DNA of 46,331 nucleotides from Gammaproteobacteria bacterium (lineage in GTDB: Bacteria; Pseudomonadota; Gammaproteobacteria; DSM-16500), in assembly GCA_013287025.1 (NCBI GenBank), contig JABDEN010000008.1, positions 1 through 46,331 of the forward strand. Reading direction: 5' to 3'. Made by a program: the position numbers and the translations under genes. Positions within the stretch are counted from its first letter, which is position 1, and the number at the start of each line of letters is the position of its first letter. Positions 35,229 through 44,227 of this stretch are shown in pieces. A model generated the notes under the pieces. It saw nothing but the letters and a program-made list of their open reading frames with translations, ran no database searches and was not told where the DNA came from.

Positions 35229-36887
35229 ATGAATAACCGCTATTACCTAGATGATCTCATCAAAAAATTACAATCTAACAACCACGATTTTACTCAATTT
35301 TACCTGCATACTCTTGACCTAAAACGTGAAAATGTGGATGTCATCGAAAATCAACCTCCTCAAATTAGACAAAATTATTATTGCCATATCAACGAAAAAT
35401 CTCTGACGCGTTTATGTCAAGCATTACAGCAAAACACAACATTACAGAAAGTTTCTTTCAATGATATCGATCGCGATTTGTTTCGAATGAAATGGCGAGT
35501 GGAAGATGCGGAGGCCATCGGTGCCGCTTTAAAAAATCACCCTACCTTGAAAGAAGTGTATATTGAATTTGATATTGATGCAGACCCTTACGCAATTCTT
35601 GGATTTTTGCAATGCTTAACCGGAAGTGCGCCAATTGAATCCTTATATTTGCATATGCATTGTCGATATAACATCCCCAGAGATTTCATGAAAAAATTGG
35701 GGGATCTACTTTTTGAAAATCATTCATTAAAATCGATTCGCATAGATTCTTCCAATTTATTTTTACCAGTTCATAATTGCGTAGAAGAATTCGGGATGGG
35801 ATTAGTAAAAAATAAATCTCTCGAAAACTTAAATTTACGTAATTTCGATATGACATATGAAGATATGTTGCTATGGATGGATATTTTAAAAGAAATGTCT
35901 TCTTTGAAGCATCTTTCACTGCAAGAGTCGATGTCTAGTAATTTCATGCCTGCATTGTCAAATGTTTTAAAAAATAATCCAGGATTGGAGAAATTAAATT
36001 TAAGTAGCAATGCTGTTAATGAAGCGGAATTTCAATTTCTGATAGATGCATTGCCGTTTTTACCACAATTAAAAACGCTTATCATTGATAAGATTTTTGA
36101 TAAAGTGTCTCATATACCACTTGAGAGTTTGGCAAAAGTTATTAAGCAATTTTCATTAAAAATAGAAAATTTACATATTGTGCAAATATATAATGGTAAA
36201 AATTATTATCAACATGTTGATCAACTTCTTGAAGATAATTTATATTTAAAAAATTTATTTTTAGGCAATGTGCCCGAGAAGATAATAGAAAAGTGCCTAC
36301 CTTTATTGGAAGATAAAAGTAAGTGCCATTTAAGAAATCTTTGTTTTGCTAATGATGCATTTTTACGACTTAAAGATTCTACTTATGTTGGATTAGTTGA
36401 TGCTATGTATGCGAATGAGAATATTTTTATTACACCACAAGTCTCGGGAAAATTTTCAAATGCATTTACAATTGCAAGCATAAACAATGTGAAGCGAGCC
36501 AAAGAAAAATTTTTGCATCAATCGATCGAACTTGCGAATGCTTTTTATGCAAAACCAAGCGTTAAAAAATCTTTGGCAGATTTACCATTAGAAATACTTT
36601 ATATTATTTCAAAAATGGTGTGGTCTCCAGCAGATAGTTTTATGCAACCTGTCAATCTTATGTTTTATCATCAATTACATCTTCAAAATTTTTCTACACG
36701 ACGTAAATTAATTGAAGAAAAGAAATATGATCCAAGAAAAAAAAGCGATATTCATCAATGGTGGTCGCGGGATTTAATTTCTCCAGGGAAAAATATTACC
36801 TTATTTAAAGCTGAAACAGAAAAAAAAGCCGAGAAAAACAAACCTCGTTCCATTTACGGCGCTATTAAAAGGGTGTTCGGGTTTTGA
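35229..36887 (+). CDS. Leucine-rich-repeat protein with C-terminal F-box-like motif, candidate effector
   Basis: The 552-residue protein carries at least seven leucine-rich repeats of the long ribonuclease-inhibitor type. Diagnostic cores are NTTLQKVSF, HPTLKEVYI, NHSLKSIRI, NKSLENLNL, MSSLKHLSL, NPGLEKLNL and LPQLKTLII, from about 68 to 285. Near the C-terminus, SLADLPLEILYIISKMVWS (448-466) resembles the core of an F-box, the motif that recruits Skp1 in eukaryotic ubiquitin ligases. F-boxes are usually N-terminal, so the match needs testing. A basic tail follows (about 530-552). AAGGA precedes the ATG. No signal peptide. Action inside a host cell is inferred from the domain types. Confidence 0.7.
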   Translation: MNNRYYLDDLIKKLQSNNHDFTQFYLHTLDLKRENVDVIENQPPQIRQNYYCHINEKSLTRLCQALQQNTTLQKVSFNDIDRDLFRMKWRVEDAEAIGAALKNHPTLKEVYIEFDIDADPYAILGFLQCLTGSAPIESLYLHMHCRYNIPRDFMKKLGDLLFENHSLKSIRIDSSNLFLPVHNCVEEFGMGLVKNKSLENLNLRNFDMTYEDMLLWMDILKEMSSLKHLSLQESMSSNFMPALSNVLKNNPGLEKLNLSSNAVNEAEFQFLIDALPFLPQLKTLIIDKIFDKVSHIPLESLAKVIKQFSLKIENLHIVQIYNGKNYYQHVDQLLEDNLYLKNLFLGNVPEKIIEKCLPLLEDKSKCHLRNLCFANDAFLRLKDSTYVGLVDAMYANENIFITPQVSGKFSNAFTIASINNVKRAKEKFLHQSIELANAFYAKPSVKKSLADLPLEILYIISKMVWSPADSFMQPVNLMFYHQLHLQNFSTRRKLIEEKKYDPRKKSDIHQWWSRDLISPGKNITLFKAETEKKAEKNKPRSIYGAIKRVFGF

Positions 36888-36900
36888 AATTTGTCAGAAA

Positions 36901-36972
36901 CTTGTCATCCTGAACGAAGTGAAGGATCTTTGTAATATTACAATGATTCTTCGCTACGCTCAGAATGACAAG
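36901..36972. repeat. Inverted repeat, TGTCATCCTGA family
   Basis: Imperfect inverted arms 36901-36936 and 36937-36972 (CTTGTCATCCTGAACGAAG ... CTTCGCTACGCTCAGAATGACAAG) meet at TTGTAATATTACAA. This type of repeat is common in many bacterial genomes. A half copy of the CATGCCAGC family (CATGCTGGCATGACATAG) follows at 36999-37016. Both sit between convergent genes and may terminate transcription. Confidence 0.8.
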
Positions 36973-37024
36973 CTTCTATTGCCTGAACACTAGCGAAAAC
37001 ATGCTGGCATGACATAGACTATCC

Positions 37025-37792
37025 CTAAAAACCTTCATCCTTCCTTTTCGTCAACACTTCAACCCCACTTTCTGTGACTAAGAGGGTATGTTCCCACTGC
37101 GCAGACAAACTGTGATCTTTGGTCACCACCGTCCATTTATCCGGTAGTAATTTGACGTGACGTTTACCCGCATTAATCATAGGCTCGATCGTGAAAGTCA
37201 TGCCAGGCACAAATGTTTCGCCCGAACCTTCTAATCCATAGTGCAAAACATTCGGTGGTTCATGAAAAATGGCCCCAATCCCATGCCCGCAGTATTCGCG
37301 CACCACAGAAAAGTGGTTTTTTTCGGCGTGTTGTTGGATTGCCGCGCCAATATCGCCGAACCTCCGACCTGGTCTCACTTGTTCAATGCCACGATAAAGG
37401 CATTCTTGAGTGATACGTACCAATCGGTCGGCTAAAATGGAGGGTTTGCCGATCATGAACATTTTGCTGGTATCACCGTGATATCCGTCTTTTAATACGG
37501 TCACATCCACGTTAATAATATCCCCGTCTTTCAATTTGCGGGTGCCCGGAATGCCATGGCAAACCTGGTGGTTGACGGAGGTACAAATGGATTTTGGGAA
37601 CCCATGGTAGTTTAAAGGGGCAGGAATCGCCTTTTGGACATTGACGATATAATCATGGCAAATCTTATCTAATTCATCAGTTGTGATGTTCGCCCGGACA
37701 AATGGTTCAATCATTTCAAGGACTTCGGCGGCAAGTCTTCCTGCAACGCGCATTTTTTCTATTTCGTCAGGGGTTTTGATTGTAATTTCCAT
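37025..37792 (-). CDS. map: Methionine aminopeptidase, type I
   Basis: The enzyme removes the initiator methionine from nascent proteins whose second residue is small. The 255 residues are close to E. coli (264). The five metal ligands are Asp96, Asp107 (VDVTVLKDGYHGDTSK), His170 (GHGIG), Glu203 (TIEPM) and Glu234 (WEHTLL). I start at MEITIKTPDEIEKMR, aligned with the E. coli N-terminus. The frame is open to ATG 37822, which would add 10 residues. It is divergent from rpsB, a very widely conserved arrangement. Confidence 0.95.
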   Translation of the reverse strand: MEITIKTPDEIEKMRVAGRLAAEVLEMIEPFVRANITTDELDKICHDYIVNVQKAIPAPLNYHGFPKSICTSVNHQVCHGIPGTRKLKDGDIINVDVTVLKDGYHGDTSKMFMIGKPSILADRLVRITQECLYRGIEQVRPGRRFGDIGAAIQQHAEKNHFSVVREYCGHGIGAIFHEPPNVLHYGLEGSGETFVPGMTFTIEPMINAGKRHVKLLPDKWTVVTKDHSLSAQWEHTLLVTESGVEVLTKRKDEGF

Positions 37793-37864
37793 GCTCTTAA
37801 TCGTATTGTTGAAAGGAATCATCTATGGTATAAAGACGATCCTTATTTAGCAATTAAAATTTAA

Positions 37865-37952
37865 ACCACACACGTATTATTAACTGTAACCGGGTGCCTT
37901 CGGGTTGGTTTGCGGCAATACGTGGAGGCTTAACCCAACTTAGGAGAGTTAC
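37865..37952 (+). promoter_or_regulatory. rpsB 5' leader, S2-autoregulation-type RNA element
   Basis: Before rpsB, CACGTATT (37871-37878) pairs with AATACGTG (37917-37924). The stem encloses an inner hairpin around CCGGGTGCCTTCGGG and is followed by AGGCTTAACCC and the ribosome-binding site AGGAGAG. Gammaproteobacterial rpsB leaders carry a conserved structured element through which S2 represses rpsB-tsf. Position, stem and the GTGGAGGCTTAAC segment fit, but I have compared only from memory. Confidence 0.55.
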
Positions 37953-38726
37953 ATGTTAGAAGTTAATATGCGTGAAATGTTGAAAGCAGGCGTTCATTTT
38001 GGTCATCAAACCTGCCATTGGAACCCAAAAATGGGCCCTTATATATATGGTGCACGCAACAAAATCCATATTATTAACCTCGAATCCACACTTCCCCTTT
38101 TAAAAGATGCGCTCAATTTTATGGGCAATATCGCATCGAAAAAGGGCAAAATTTTATTTGTCGGCACGAAAACTGCAGCGTGTGAAATCATCCGCGAAGA
38201 AGCAAAGCGTTGCCACATGCCTTATGTCGACCATCGTTGGTTAGGTGGTATGTTGACCAATTATAAGACAATTCGTCAGTCTATTCGTCGTTTGAAAGAA
38301 TTAGAAGCGATGTTTGAAAAAAATGCCTTCGGCCGTTTGACGAAAAAAGAAATTCTTAATTTAACCCGTGATAAAGAAAAGCTTGAACGCAGTTTAGGCG
38401 GTATCAAAAATATGGGTGGTCTACCCGATGCGTTATTTGTGATCGACACCGGTCATGAAAAAATTGCGGTTGCTGAAGCCAATCGATTAAGCATTCCTGT
38501 GGTGGGTATTGTGGATACGAACAATAGTCCAAAAGATATTTCTTATATTATCCCAGGTAATGATGATTCTATTCGTTCCATTGCTTTATATGCAAAATGT
38601 GCAGCAGATTGCATTTTGGAAGCGCGTACCGCTAACGATATTGGTGTGGATGAATTTGTTGAAGTGGATGAAGAACCTACCGTTTCTGATCAGCCTGAAC
38701 AAGATCAAGAAAGCGATCAAGCATAA
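37953..38726 (+). CDS. rpsB: 30S ribosomal protein S2
   Basis: S2 is a late-assembling 30S subunit protein at the head-body junction. It is needed for S1 binding and is encoded with EF-Ts. The 257 residues are a little longer than E. coli S2 (241) owing to an acidic tail ([20 protein letters not shown]). The signatures [12 protein letters not shown] near the start and [20 protein letters not shown] are clear. AGGAGAG precedes the ATG. It heads the cluster rpsB-tsf-pyrH-frr-uppS-cdsA and has a structured leader. Confidence 0.98.
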   Translation: MLEVNMREMLKAGVHFGHQTCHWNPKMGPYIYGARNKIHIINLESTLPLLKDALNFMGNIASKKGKILFVGTKTAACEIIREEAKRCHMPYVDHRWLGGMLTNYKTIRQSIRRLKELEAMFEKNAFGRLTKKEILNLTRDKEKLERSLGGIKNMGGLPDALFVIDTGHEKIAVAEANRLSIPVVGIVDTNNSPKDISYIIPGNDDSIRSIALYAKCAADCILEARTANDIGVDEFVEVDEEPTVSDQPEQDQESDQA

Positions 38727-38744
38727 AACCTGGAGTGATTTGTT

Positions 38745-39623
38745 ATGTCAGTCAGTGCAGCACAAGTGAAAGAGTTACGAGAACGTACCGGTGCGGGAAT
38801 GATGGAATGTAAAAAAGCATTGGAAATCACCAAAGGCGACATCGATCTCGCCATTGAAGAACTTCGAAAATCAGGTATCGCGAAAGCAGATAAAAAATCC
38901 AGTCGCGTTGCCGCAGAAGGCATTATCATGCTTCGTCTTACTGATGATGCAAAGCGTGCTATTTTAATTGAAATTAACAGCGAAACCGATTTTGTGGCAC
39001 GTGATGAAAATTTCTTAAAGTTCTCGAATGCGGTGGCTGATATTGCATTGCAAAAGGAAGCCACGGATATTGCAACGTTATCAACATTACCACTCGCGAA
39101 TACAACCATTGAAGAAGCGCGGCGTGCACTGGTTGCGAAAGTCGGCGAAAATATTCATTTACGTCGCATCGCTTTCCATGACTCACCCAACACGATTGGT
39201 AGCTATTTACATGGAAACCGAATTGGTGTTCTCGTGAAATTAGACGTCGACAATGCTGAACTTGCGAAAGATATCGCGATGCACATTGCGGCTAGCAAGC
39301 CTTTAGTGATTGCACCAGAAGATGTGGCAAGCGATATGGTTGCGAAAGAAAAAGAAATCTATACCGCGCAAGCATCAGGTAGTGGCAAACCACCAGAAAT
39401 TATTGAAAAAATGGTTGCGGGAAGAATCAAAAAGTATCTGGATGAAGTCAGTTTGCTTGGACAACCTTTTGTTAAAGATCCTAACATCACGATATCAGGA
39501 TTACTTAGCAAACACCGTGCAAAAGTGATTGCATTTACCCGTTTTGAAGTGGGTGAAGGTATTGAAAAAGAGACAGAAGATTTTCGTGAAGCTGTAATGT
39601 CACAAGTTCAGGGAACTGGATAA
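38745..39623 (+). CDS. tsf: Elongation factor Ts
   Basis: EF-Ts exchanges GDP for GTP on EF-Tu. The 292 residues show the N-terminal UBA-like domain (VKELRERTGAGMMECKKALE) and the conserved TDFVARDENF (81-90), whose Asp82-Phe83 pair intrudes into EF-Tu near the magnesium site. The core subdomains follow, then the C-terminal module that contacts EF-Tu domain 3. It lies 18 bases after rpsB, the standard arrangement; the AGCTG-free spacer shows no terminator, so rpsB and tsf are probably co-transcribed. Confidence 0.97.
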   Translation: MSVSAAQVKELRERTGAGMMECKKALEITKGDIDLAIEELRKSGIAKADKKSSRVAAEGIIMLRLTDDAKRAILIEINSETDFVARDENFLKFSNAVADIALQKEATDIATLSTLPLANTTIEEARRALVAKVGENIHLRRIAFHDSPNTIGSYLHGNRIGVLVKLDVDNAELAKDIAMHIAASKPLVIAPEDVASDMVAKEKEIYTAQASGSGKPPEIIEKMVAGRIKKYLDEVSLLGQPFVKDPNITISGLLSKHRAKVIAFTRFEVGEGIEKETEDFREAVMSQVQGTG

Positions 39624-39678
39624 ACATCAACTTAATCGTTGAGTTTCTATTTCATTTTCGAAAGAGCGAGAGGTGATT

Positions 39679-40425
39679 ATGGACAGTGGATTTTCAGAAA
39701 AACCCGTTTACCAGCGTATTTTGCTGAAATTAAGTGGTGAAGCTTTACAAGGCGATAATTTATTTGGAATCGATCCAAGTAAACTGCAAAAAGTGAGTAA
39801 TGACATTGCGCGCATTGTAAAATTAAAAGTTCAAGTTGGGCTCGTAATTGGTGGTGGAAATCTCGTACGAGGTGCCGATTTTTATACTGCAGGTTTAGAT
39901 CGTGTGACTTCGGATCAAATGGGAATGTTAGCGACCATTATCAATGGCCTGGCTTTACGCGATGCACTTGATAAAAAATCCATTCCAGTCACCATTTATT
40001 CTGCATTGAAAGTACCGGGTATCGTCGATTTTTATCATCGACGACACGCGGTCGAAGCGTTAGAAAAAGGTCACGTCGTGATTTTTGTGGGTGGTACGGG
40101 TAACCCTTTAGTCACCACCGATTCTGCAGCGGCATTACGTGGTGTCGAAATTGGGGCTGATATTCTTATCAAAGCGACAAAAGTGGATGGCGTTTTTGCA
40201 TCTGATCCTATCAAAAATCCTAAAGCAGAGCGTTTTACTCAATTAACCTACGATCAAGTATTAGAACAGCGGTTGGGAGTCATGGACTTGAATGCCATTT
40301 TGCTTTGCCAAGATCATGCGCTACCTTTACGCGTATTTAATATGAGTAAACCAGATGCATTGTTAAAAACTGTTCTCGGTGAAGATATCGGTACATTAAT
40401 TCAAGCAGGAGGAAGTCATGCATAA
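39679..40425 (+). CDS. pyrH: UMP kinase
   Basis: PyrH phosphorylates UMP to UDP in pyrimidine nucleotide synthesis. It belongs to the amino-acid-kinase fold and works as a hexamer. Signatures are [62 protein letters not shown] and the C-terminal [13 protein letters not shown] start at ATG 39679 because GAGAGG (39668-39673) is 5 bases before it; the GTG at 39673 lies in that site. That gives 248 residues. It overlaps frr by 8 bases. Confidence 0.97.
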   Translation: MDSGFSEKPVYQRILLKLSGEALQGDNLFGIDPSKLQKVSNDIARIVKLKVQVGLVIGGGNLVRGADFYTAGLDRVTSDQMGMLATIINGLALRDALDKKSIPVTIYSALKVPGIVDFYHRRHAVEALEKGHVVIFVGGTGNPLVTTDSAAALRGVEIGADILIKATKVDGVFASDPIKNPKAERFTQLTYDQVLEQRLGVMDLNAILLCQDHALPLRVFNMSKPDALLKTVLGEDIGTLIQAGGSHA

Positions 40426-40972
40426 AGTCATTAAAGATGCTGAATTACGCATGCAAAAAACCATCGAATCTTTTAAGCAAGCCATGCAAAAATTAAGAAC
40501 GGGACGTGCAAATCCTAGTCTCTTAGAGCATATTCGTGTGGATTATTATGGAAACGAAGTGCCGTTAAATCAGGTTGGCAATATTAGCATTGGTGATGCA
40601 CGTACGTTAATTGTAACCCCTTTCGAAAAACGCATGGTGCCTATCATCGAAAAAGCTATCATGACTTCCGATTTAGGGCTAAATCCGGCAACATCGGGCG
40701 AAATTATTCGAGTTCCGCTCCCAGTAATTACGGAAGAACGTCGTAAAGAATTCACTAAATTAGTCCGCAATGAAGCCGAAACTGCACGAGTGAGTATTCG
40801 TAATGTTCGACGAGATGCAAATACCGAACTAAAAGAATTGCTGAAAAATAAGCAAATTGCGGAAGATGAAGAAAGAAGATTAGGGGAAGCGGTGCAAAAG
40901 TTGACGGATAAGTTCACAGTGGAAGTCGATCATTTGTTGGCTGCGAAAGAAAAAGATTTGATGGCGATTTAA
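40418..40972 (+). CDS. frr: Ribosome recycling factor
   Basis: RRF, with EF-G, splits post-termination ribosomes. The 184 residues (185 in E. coli) have the typical sequences [70 protein letters not shown] and [13 protein letters not shown] (40411-40415, within the end of pyrH) is the ribosome-binding site. The 8-base overlap with pyrH suggests coupled translation, as in many bacteria. Confidence 0.98.
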   Translation: MHKVIKDAELRMQKTIESFKQAMQKLRTGRANPSLLEHIRVDYYGNEVPLNQVGNISIGDARTLIVTPFEKRMVPIIEKAIMTSDLGLNPATSGEIIRVPLPVITEERRKEFTKLVRNEAETARVSIRNVRRDANTELKELLKNKQIAEDEERRLGEAVQKLTDKFTVEVDHLLAAKEKDLMAI

Positions 40973-40980
40973 TATAATAT

Positions 40981-41718
40981 ATGACATCTAATATTCCGCG
41001 ACATGTTGCAATTATCATGGATGGCAATGGTCGATGGGCGAAGAAAAGACATCTCCCACGTGTTGCAGGTCATAAAGCAGGTTTAGAATCTGCACGTGAA
41101 ATTGTAGAAAGTTGTGTTAAGAAAAAAATAGAAGTATTGACGCTTTTTGTTTTCAGCAGTGAAAATTGGCAGAGACCACAAGATGAAGTGTCGTACTTGA
41201 TGCAATTGTTTTTCACTATTTTAGAGCGTGATGCCAAAAAATTGCATGAACAAAACGTACAATTTCGTGTGGTGGGTGATCGTTCTCGTTTTGATGATAA
41301 ATTACAGGATCAAATTCGCAAAGTTGAATTGTTAACGGTGCATAATACCGGTCTTAAATTGATTTTAGCGGCAAACTATGGCGGACGGTGGGATATCACG
41401 TATGCATTCCAAAAAATTGCGGAACGCCTTGTCAATGGTAAATTAAAGCCTCGCGATATTTCAGAAAAAACCATTCAAGCCGAATTATCTTTGAGTGACC
41501 TACCGGATCCTGATTTATTTATCAGAACCAGTGGTGAAATGCGGATAAGTAATTTTTTGATGTGGCAGCTTGCCTATACGGAGTTATATTTTACGGATGT
41601 TTATTGGCCTGATTTCAAGGCAGATGAATTCGAAAAAGCACTAGAATTTTATGCAAAATGTGAAAGACGATTTGGTTTAACGAGCGAACAACTCACTGAA
41701 AAAGGGCGTGTATGCTAA
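40981..41718 (+). CDS. uppS: Undecaprenyl diphosphate synthase
   Basis: UppS condenses eight isopentenyl units on farnesyl diphosphate to form the C55 carrier precursor for peptidoglycan and surface polysaccharides. The 245 residues include the cis-prenyltransferase signature IIMDGNGRWAKKR (Asp14) with RVAGHKAG, LTLFVFSSENWQRP and DLFIRTSGEMRISNFLMWQ near the end. It begins 8 bases after frr and overlaps cdsA by 7 bases. Confidence 0.97.
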   Translation: MTSNIPRHVAIIMDGNGRWAKKRHLPRVAGHKAGLESAREIVESCVKKKIEVLTLFVFSSENWQRPQDEVSYLMQLFFTILERDAKKLHEQNVQFRVVGDRSRFDDKLQDQIRKVELLTVHNTGLKLILAANYGGRWDITYAFQKIAERLVNGKLKPRDISEKTIQAELSLSDLPDPDLFIRTSGEMRISNFLMWQLAYTELYFTDVYWPDFKADEFEKALEFYAKCERRFGLTSEQLTEKGRVC

Positions 41719-42530
41719 AACAAAGAATTTTAACTGCCATTGTTTTAATTCCTGTTTTTATCACATTACTTTTTACGCTTTCCTCCAAGGGGTTTTGTAT
41801 TTTCACTGCGATATTAGTGGTTATCGGTTCATTCGAATGGTCGCAGTTTTTAAGGTTAAATACTTTTCCTAAATCGATTATTTTTCCGTTTATCATGATT
41901 GTTTGTGTCGTCAACATTCTTTATTTAATCATCAATCAATATTTTTCTGTGTCGAGCATGCTTTGGATAGCATTCGTATGGTGGCTCATCGCCTTTTTTT
42001 GGGTGATACGCTACCCAAAAAATAGTGATTTTTGGTCTCGATCGAAAGTGTTTGTTGGATTGATGGGTTTCATGACATTGATTCCTTGTTTTGTCGCACT
42101 TAATTTTCTTCGCGGATTACCGCATGGTATCGAGATATTGTGTATTTTATTTATTTTAATTTGGGGTGCAGATATCGGTGCTTATTTTGCGGGAAAAGCA
42201 TTTGGCAAACATAAATTATTAGTGCAGGTCAGCCCCGGCAAAACGTGGGAAGGACTTTTCGGCGCACTGATTACCACTTCCATTATTGTTGGGTTAATGA
42301 TTTATTTTCTAAAATTCCCTTTCAATCAAGCGATGCCCTTATTAGTGCTGGGATGGGTCACAGTAATTTTTTCGGTCTTAGGCGACTTATTTGAAAGCAT
42401 GCTAAAACGCAAAGTTGACATCAAAGACTCAGGCATTATCCTCCCCGGCCACGGTGGCATCTTAGACCGCATCGATAGTTTAACGTCCGGTGCCCCGATT
42501 TTTGCGTTGGGGGTTGTTTTGTTGCAATAA
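41712..42530 (+). CDS. cdsA: Phosphatidate cytidylyltransferase
   Basis: CdsA makes CDP-diacylglycerol from phosphatidate and CTP, the branch point of phospholipid synthesis. The 272-residue protein has about eight membrane helices and the C-terminal signature region SVLGDLFESMLKRKVDIKDSGIILPGHGGILDRIDSL, shown here in parts: GDLFESMLKR, KDSGIILPGHGG and LDRIDSL. It overlaps uppS by 7 bases. In most gammaproteobacteria dxr, rseP and bamA follow; here the operon stops and accessory genes begin. Confidence 0.96.
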   Translation: MLKQRILTAIVLIPVFITLLFTLSSKGFCIFTAILVVIGSFEWSQFLRLNTFPKSIIFPFIMIVCVVNILYLIINQYFSVSSMLWIAFVWWLIAFFWVIRYPKNSDFWSRSKVFVGLMGFMTLIPCFVALNFLRGLPHGIEILCILFILIWGADIGAYFAGKAFGKHKLLVQVSPGKTWEGLFGALITTSIIVGLMIYFLKFPFNQAMPLLVLGWVTVIFSVLGDLFESMLKRKVDIKDSGIILPGHGGILDRIDSLTSGAPIFALGVVLLQ

Positions 42531-42861
42531 ATGCTAAGCCCATGTCACTTTCACAGGCAATGCCGTTTCAGATTATTCTTATTTTGATTTTTCATCTGGG
42601 CTTGGATGGAACGCTAAGTTAGGCTGCGATGCAAAGTTTGCGTTTTTCTCGGTAACCAAAGAATCTAAGAGTTCTCTCATGGAAAAAATTGATATTGCAG
42701 ATAACAAAAATTCGATTGCCAGGTGTTAAATTGCGACGACTAAAAATCCATTGCGGCATAATGTATTTAAAATCTAGGAAATCAAATTCGAAATGGATAT
42801 ACTTAATTTTTTTATTGTATAACTTTTTATAAATGAATTTTATAAGGAAATAATAAATATT
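42531..42861. other. 331-base gap after cdsA; possible gene remnant
   Basis: No convincing gene is seen. AAGCCCA (42536-42542) and TGGGCTT (42597-42603) could form a weak distant hairpin after cdsA. A short reverse-strand frame, 42579-42680 (33 residues, MRELLDSLVTEKNANF...), is open further upstream to a stop and could be the tail of a decayed effector-like gene, but it has no ribosome-binding site. The last 60 bases are AT-rich and probably carry the promoter of the next gene, which has AAGGA before its start. Confidence 0.35.
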
Positions 42862-43299
42862 ATGTCTAAATCACATCAAGACTTACAAAAAGAATTTGAA
42901 GAAACACAAAAAGAATACGATCAATCTCTTAAAAAAAATCACGAAAAATTAAAAGAAGTTAAGCAATGTTTTGACAAATATTATTGGCGTCGCCATAGCA
43001 AATGCTTTAAATCTGGTATTGTGGATGCGCTGGAAAAAGCGAATGTTGAAACAGCTGTTTTGGAGCAGGAAAGGGATCAATTAGCCTCACGTTTGCATGA
43101 GCCTATGGATTTTCAATCAATGTATTCGAGTTGTATGCAAAAAGCTAGTTATTTAAATGATAGAAATGACTTACTCGAGAGACATGGGAATATCTCTTAT
43201 TTTTTTTCAGGAAGACGTCCAGAACGATTCAATGAGCACAGCCAACAATTAATGAGATGCGCTATTTTGAAAAGGGAACATGAAAAATTGAAAAAATAA
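42862..43299 (+). CDS. Small coiled-coil hypothetical protein
   Basis: I do not recognise this 145-residue protein. It is charged and almost wholly helical, with coiled-coil segments at about 4-35 (DLQKEFEETQKEYDQSLKK) and about 60-75. Three Cys residues and a basic patch (YYWRRHSKCFKSG, SGRRPERF) stand out. There is no signal or membrane segment. AAGGA lies about 12 bases before the ATG. It sits at the start of the accessory stretch after cdsA. Its composition resembles the other lineage-specific proteins of the window. Confidence 0.55.
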   Translation: MSKSHQDLQKEFEETQKEYDQSLKKNHEKLKEVKQCFDKYYWRRHSKCFKSGIVDALEKANVETAVLEQERDQLASRLHEPMDFQSMYSSCMQKASYLNDRNDLLERHGNISYFFSGRRPERFNEHSQQLMRCAILKREHEKLKK

Positions 43300-43418
43300 A
43301 TTTATAAAAAAAGATTTATTAGCCGAGATAAAAGACTCCGCAAAAATTTTCCCCGCGGGGTCTTAGATTTATAGTGTGGCCTTTTTTCACTCGCGTCAGC
43401 TACTAGATTTGTGCTTGT

Positions 43419-43823
43419 TTATAACCAATTCTCAACCGATAACCCAGGCACTCTTAAAAATTCACGTTCATTGGCAGTTATTAAAATTGCATCTAAGCTC
43501 AATGCATGTGCTGCGATAAGCATATCATTCGCACTGATGATTTGACCTTTTTTTTCTAAAGCGACGCGCAATTTTGCATAATAATGATCAAGATCATCTG
43601 ATAGTGGTTGCACAATGATATTTGATAATAATAATTCTACCCTTGCTATTAATTGCTTTGAGTTTTTCTTCAAAGCACCATAGCGTAATTCGCAAGCGAC
43701 AATAATGCTCGTGCAAAATGATGTATTATCCAGTTTTACAATTTTTTGCGCCAACGTACTGACAGGGTTTTTAATGAGATTTGACAATATATTCGTATCA
43801 AATAAATAATATTTTTTTTTCAT
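43419..43823 (-). CDS. vapC: VapC-family PIN-domain ribonuclease toxin
   Basis: VapC toxins are magnesium-dependent RNases that cleave tRNA or rRNA. The 134 residues have the PIN acidic residues Asp9 (YYLFDTNILSNLI), Glu45 (VACELRYGA) and Asp100 (SANDMLIAAHAL), with the fourth near ITANEREF. The family's usual C-terminal ending VPGL.VENW is present. It follows its antitoxin by 3 bases on the reverse strand. Confidence 0.93.
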   Translation of the reverse strand: MKKKYYLFDTNILSNLIKNPVSTLAQKIVKLDNTSFCTSIIVACELRYGALKKNSKQLIARVELLLSNIIVQPLSDDLDHYYAKLRVALEKKGQIISANDMLIAAHALSLDAILITANEREFLRVPGLSVENWL

Positions 43824-43826
43824 TTA

Positions 43827-44069
43827 TTAAAACTCTACATCATCTAGTGGTAAATCAGGTATGTTAGGAAATGCTTCTCTAAGGGGTTTCCAGGTTGATA
43901 AGAGCGCTGCTAGATTATTTTGTTTTTCGAGAGGCTCAATAATGAGGCATTCACCTTCTTTATGAATAAGAACTTCTTTACCTGGGAATTCAAATTCGCG
44001 AGGAATCCTGACCGCTTGATTGCGGCCATTACGAAATAAATGTGCATGTCGAATAGGTTGAGTTGTCAT
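43827..44069 (-). CDS. vapB: VapB-family antitoxin (AbrB-type)
   Basis: The 80-residue antitoxin has an N-terminal swapped-hairpin AbrB-type DNA-binding domain (HAHLFRNGRNQAVRIPREFEFPGKEV) and a C-terminal tail (LREAFPNIPDLPLDDVEF) that should thread into VapC. I start at ATG 44069, preceded by AAGGAG at 4-5 bases; the ATG at 44084 is part of the leader, since that ribosome-binding site lies just after it. It is transcribed from the promoter/operator at 44080-44119, probably repressed by the VapBC complex. Confidence 0.92.
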   Translation of the reverse strand: MTTQPIRHAHLFRNGRNQAVRIPREFEFPGKEVLIHKEGECLIIEPLEKQNNLAALLSTWKPLREAFPNIPDLPLDDVEF

Positions 44070-44079
44070 AATTCTCCTT

Positions 44080-44119
44080 GGCATATGTTAAGCATATGCC
44101 AAAAGCGTTGCTTTGTCAA
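44080..44119 (-). promoter_or_regulatory. vapBC promoter with palindromic operator
   Basis: On the reverse strand TTGACA (44119-44114), a 17-base spacer and TATGCT (44096-44091) form a near-consensus promoter. The palindrome GGCATATG-TTAAG-CATATGCC (44080-44100) overlaps the -10 box and the start point, the expected place for autorepression. Confidence 0.72.
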
Positions 44120-44227
44120 GCCCCAACTGGTGGGGGAATCCATTGATAAGTTTATTAACGTATTTACTAGTTCCGGAAATTCAGTTATTTTGATGCGCTT
44201 AACAAATAGCTAATAGGAATTTAAAAA

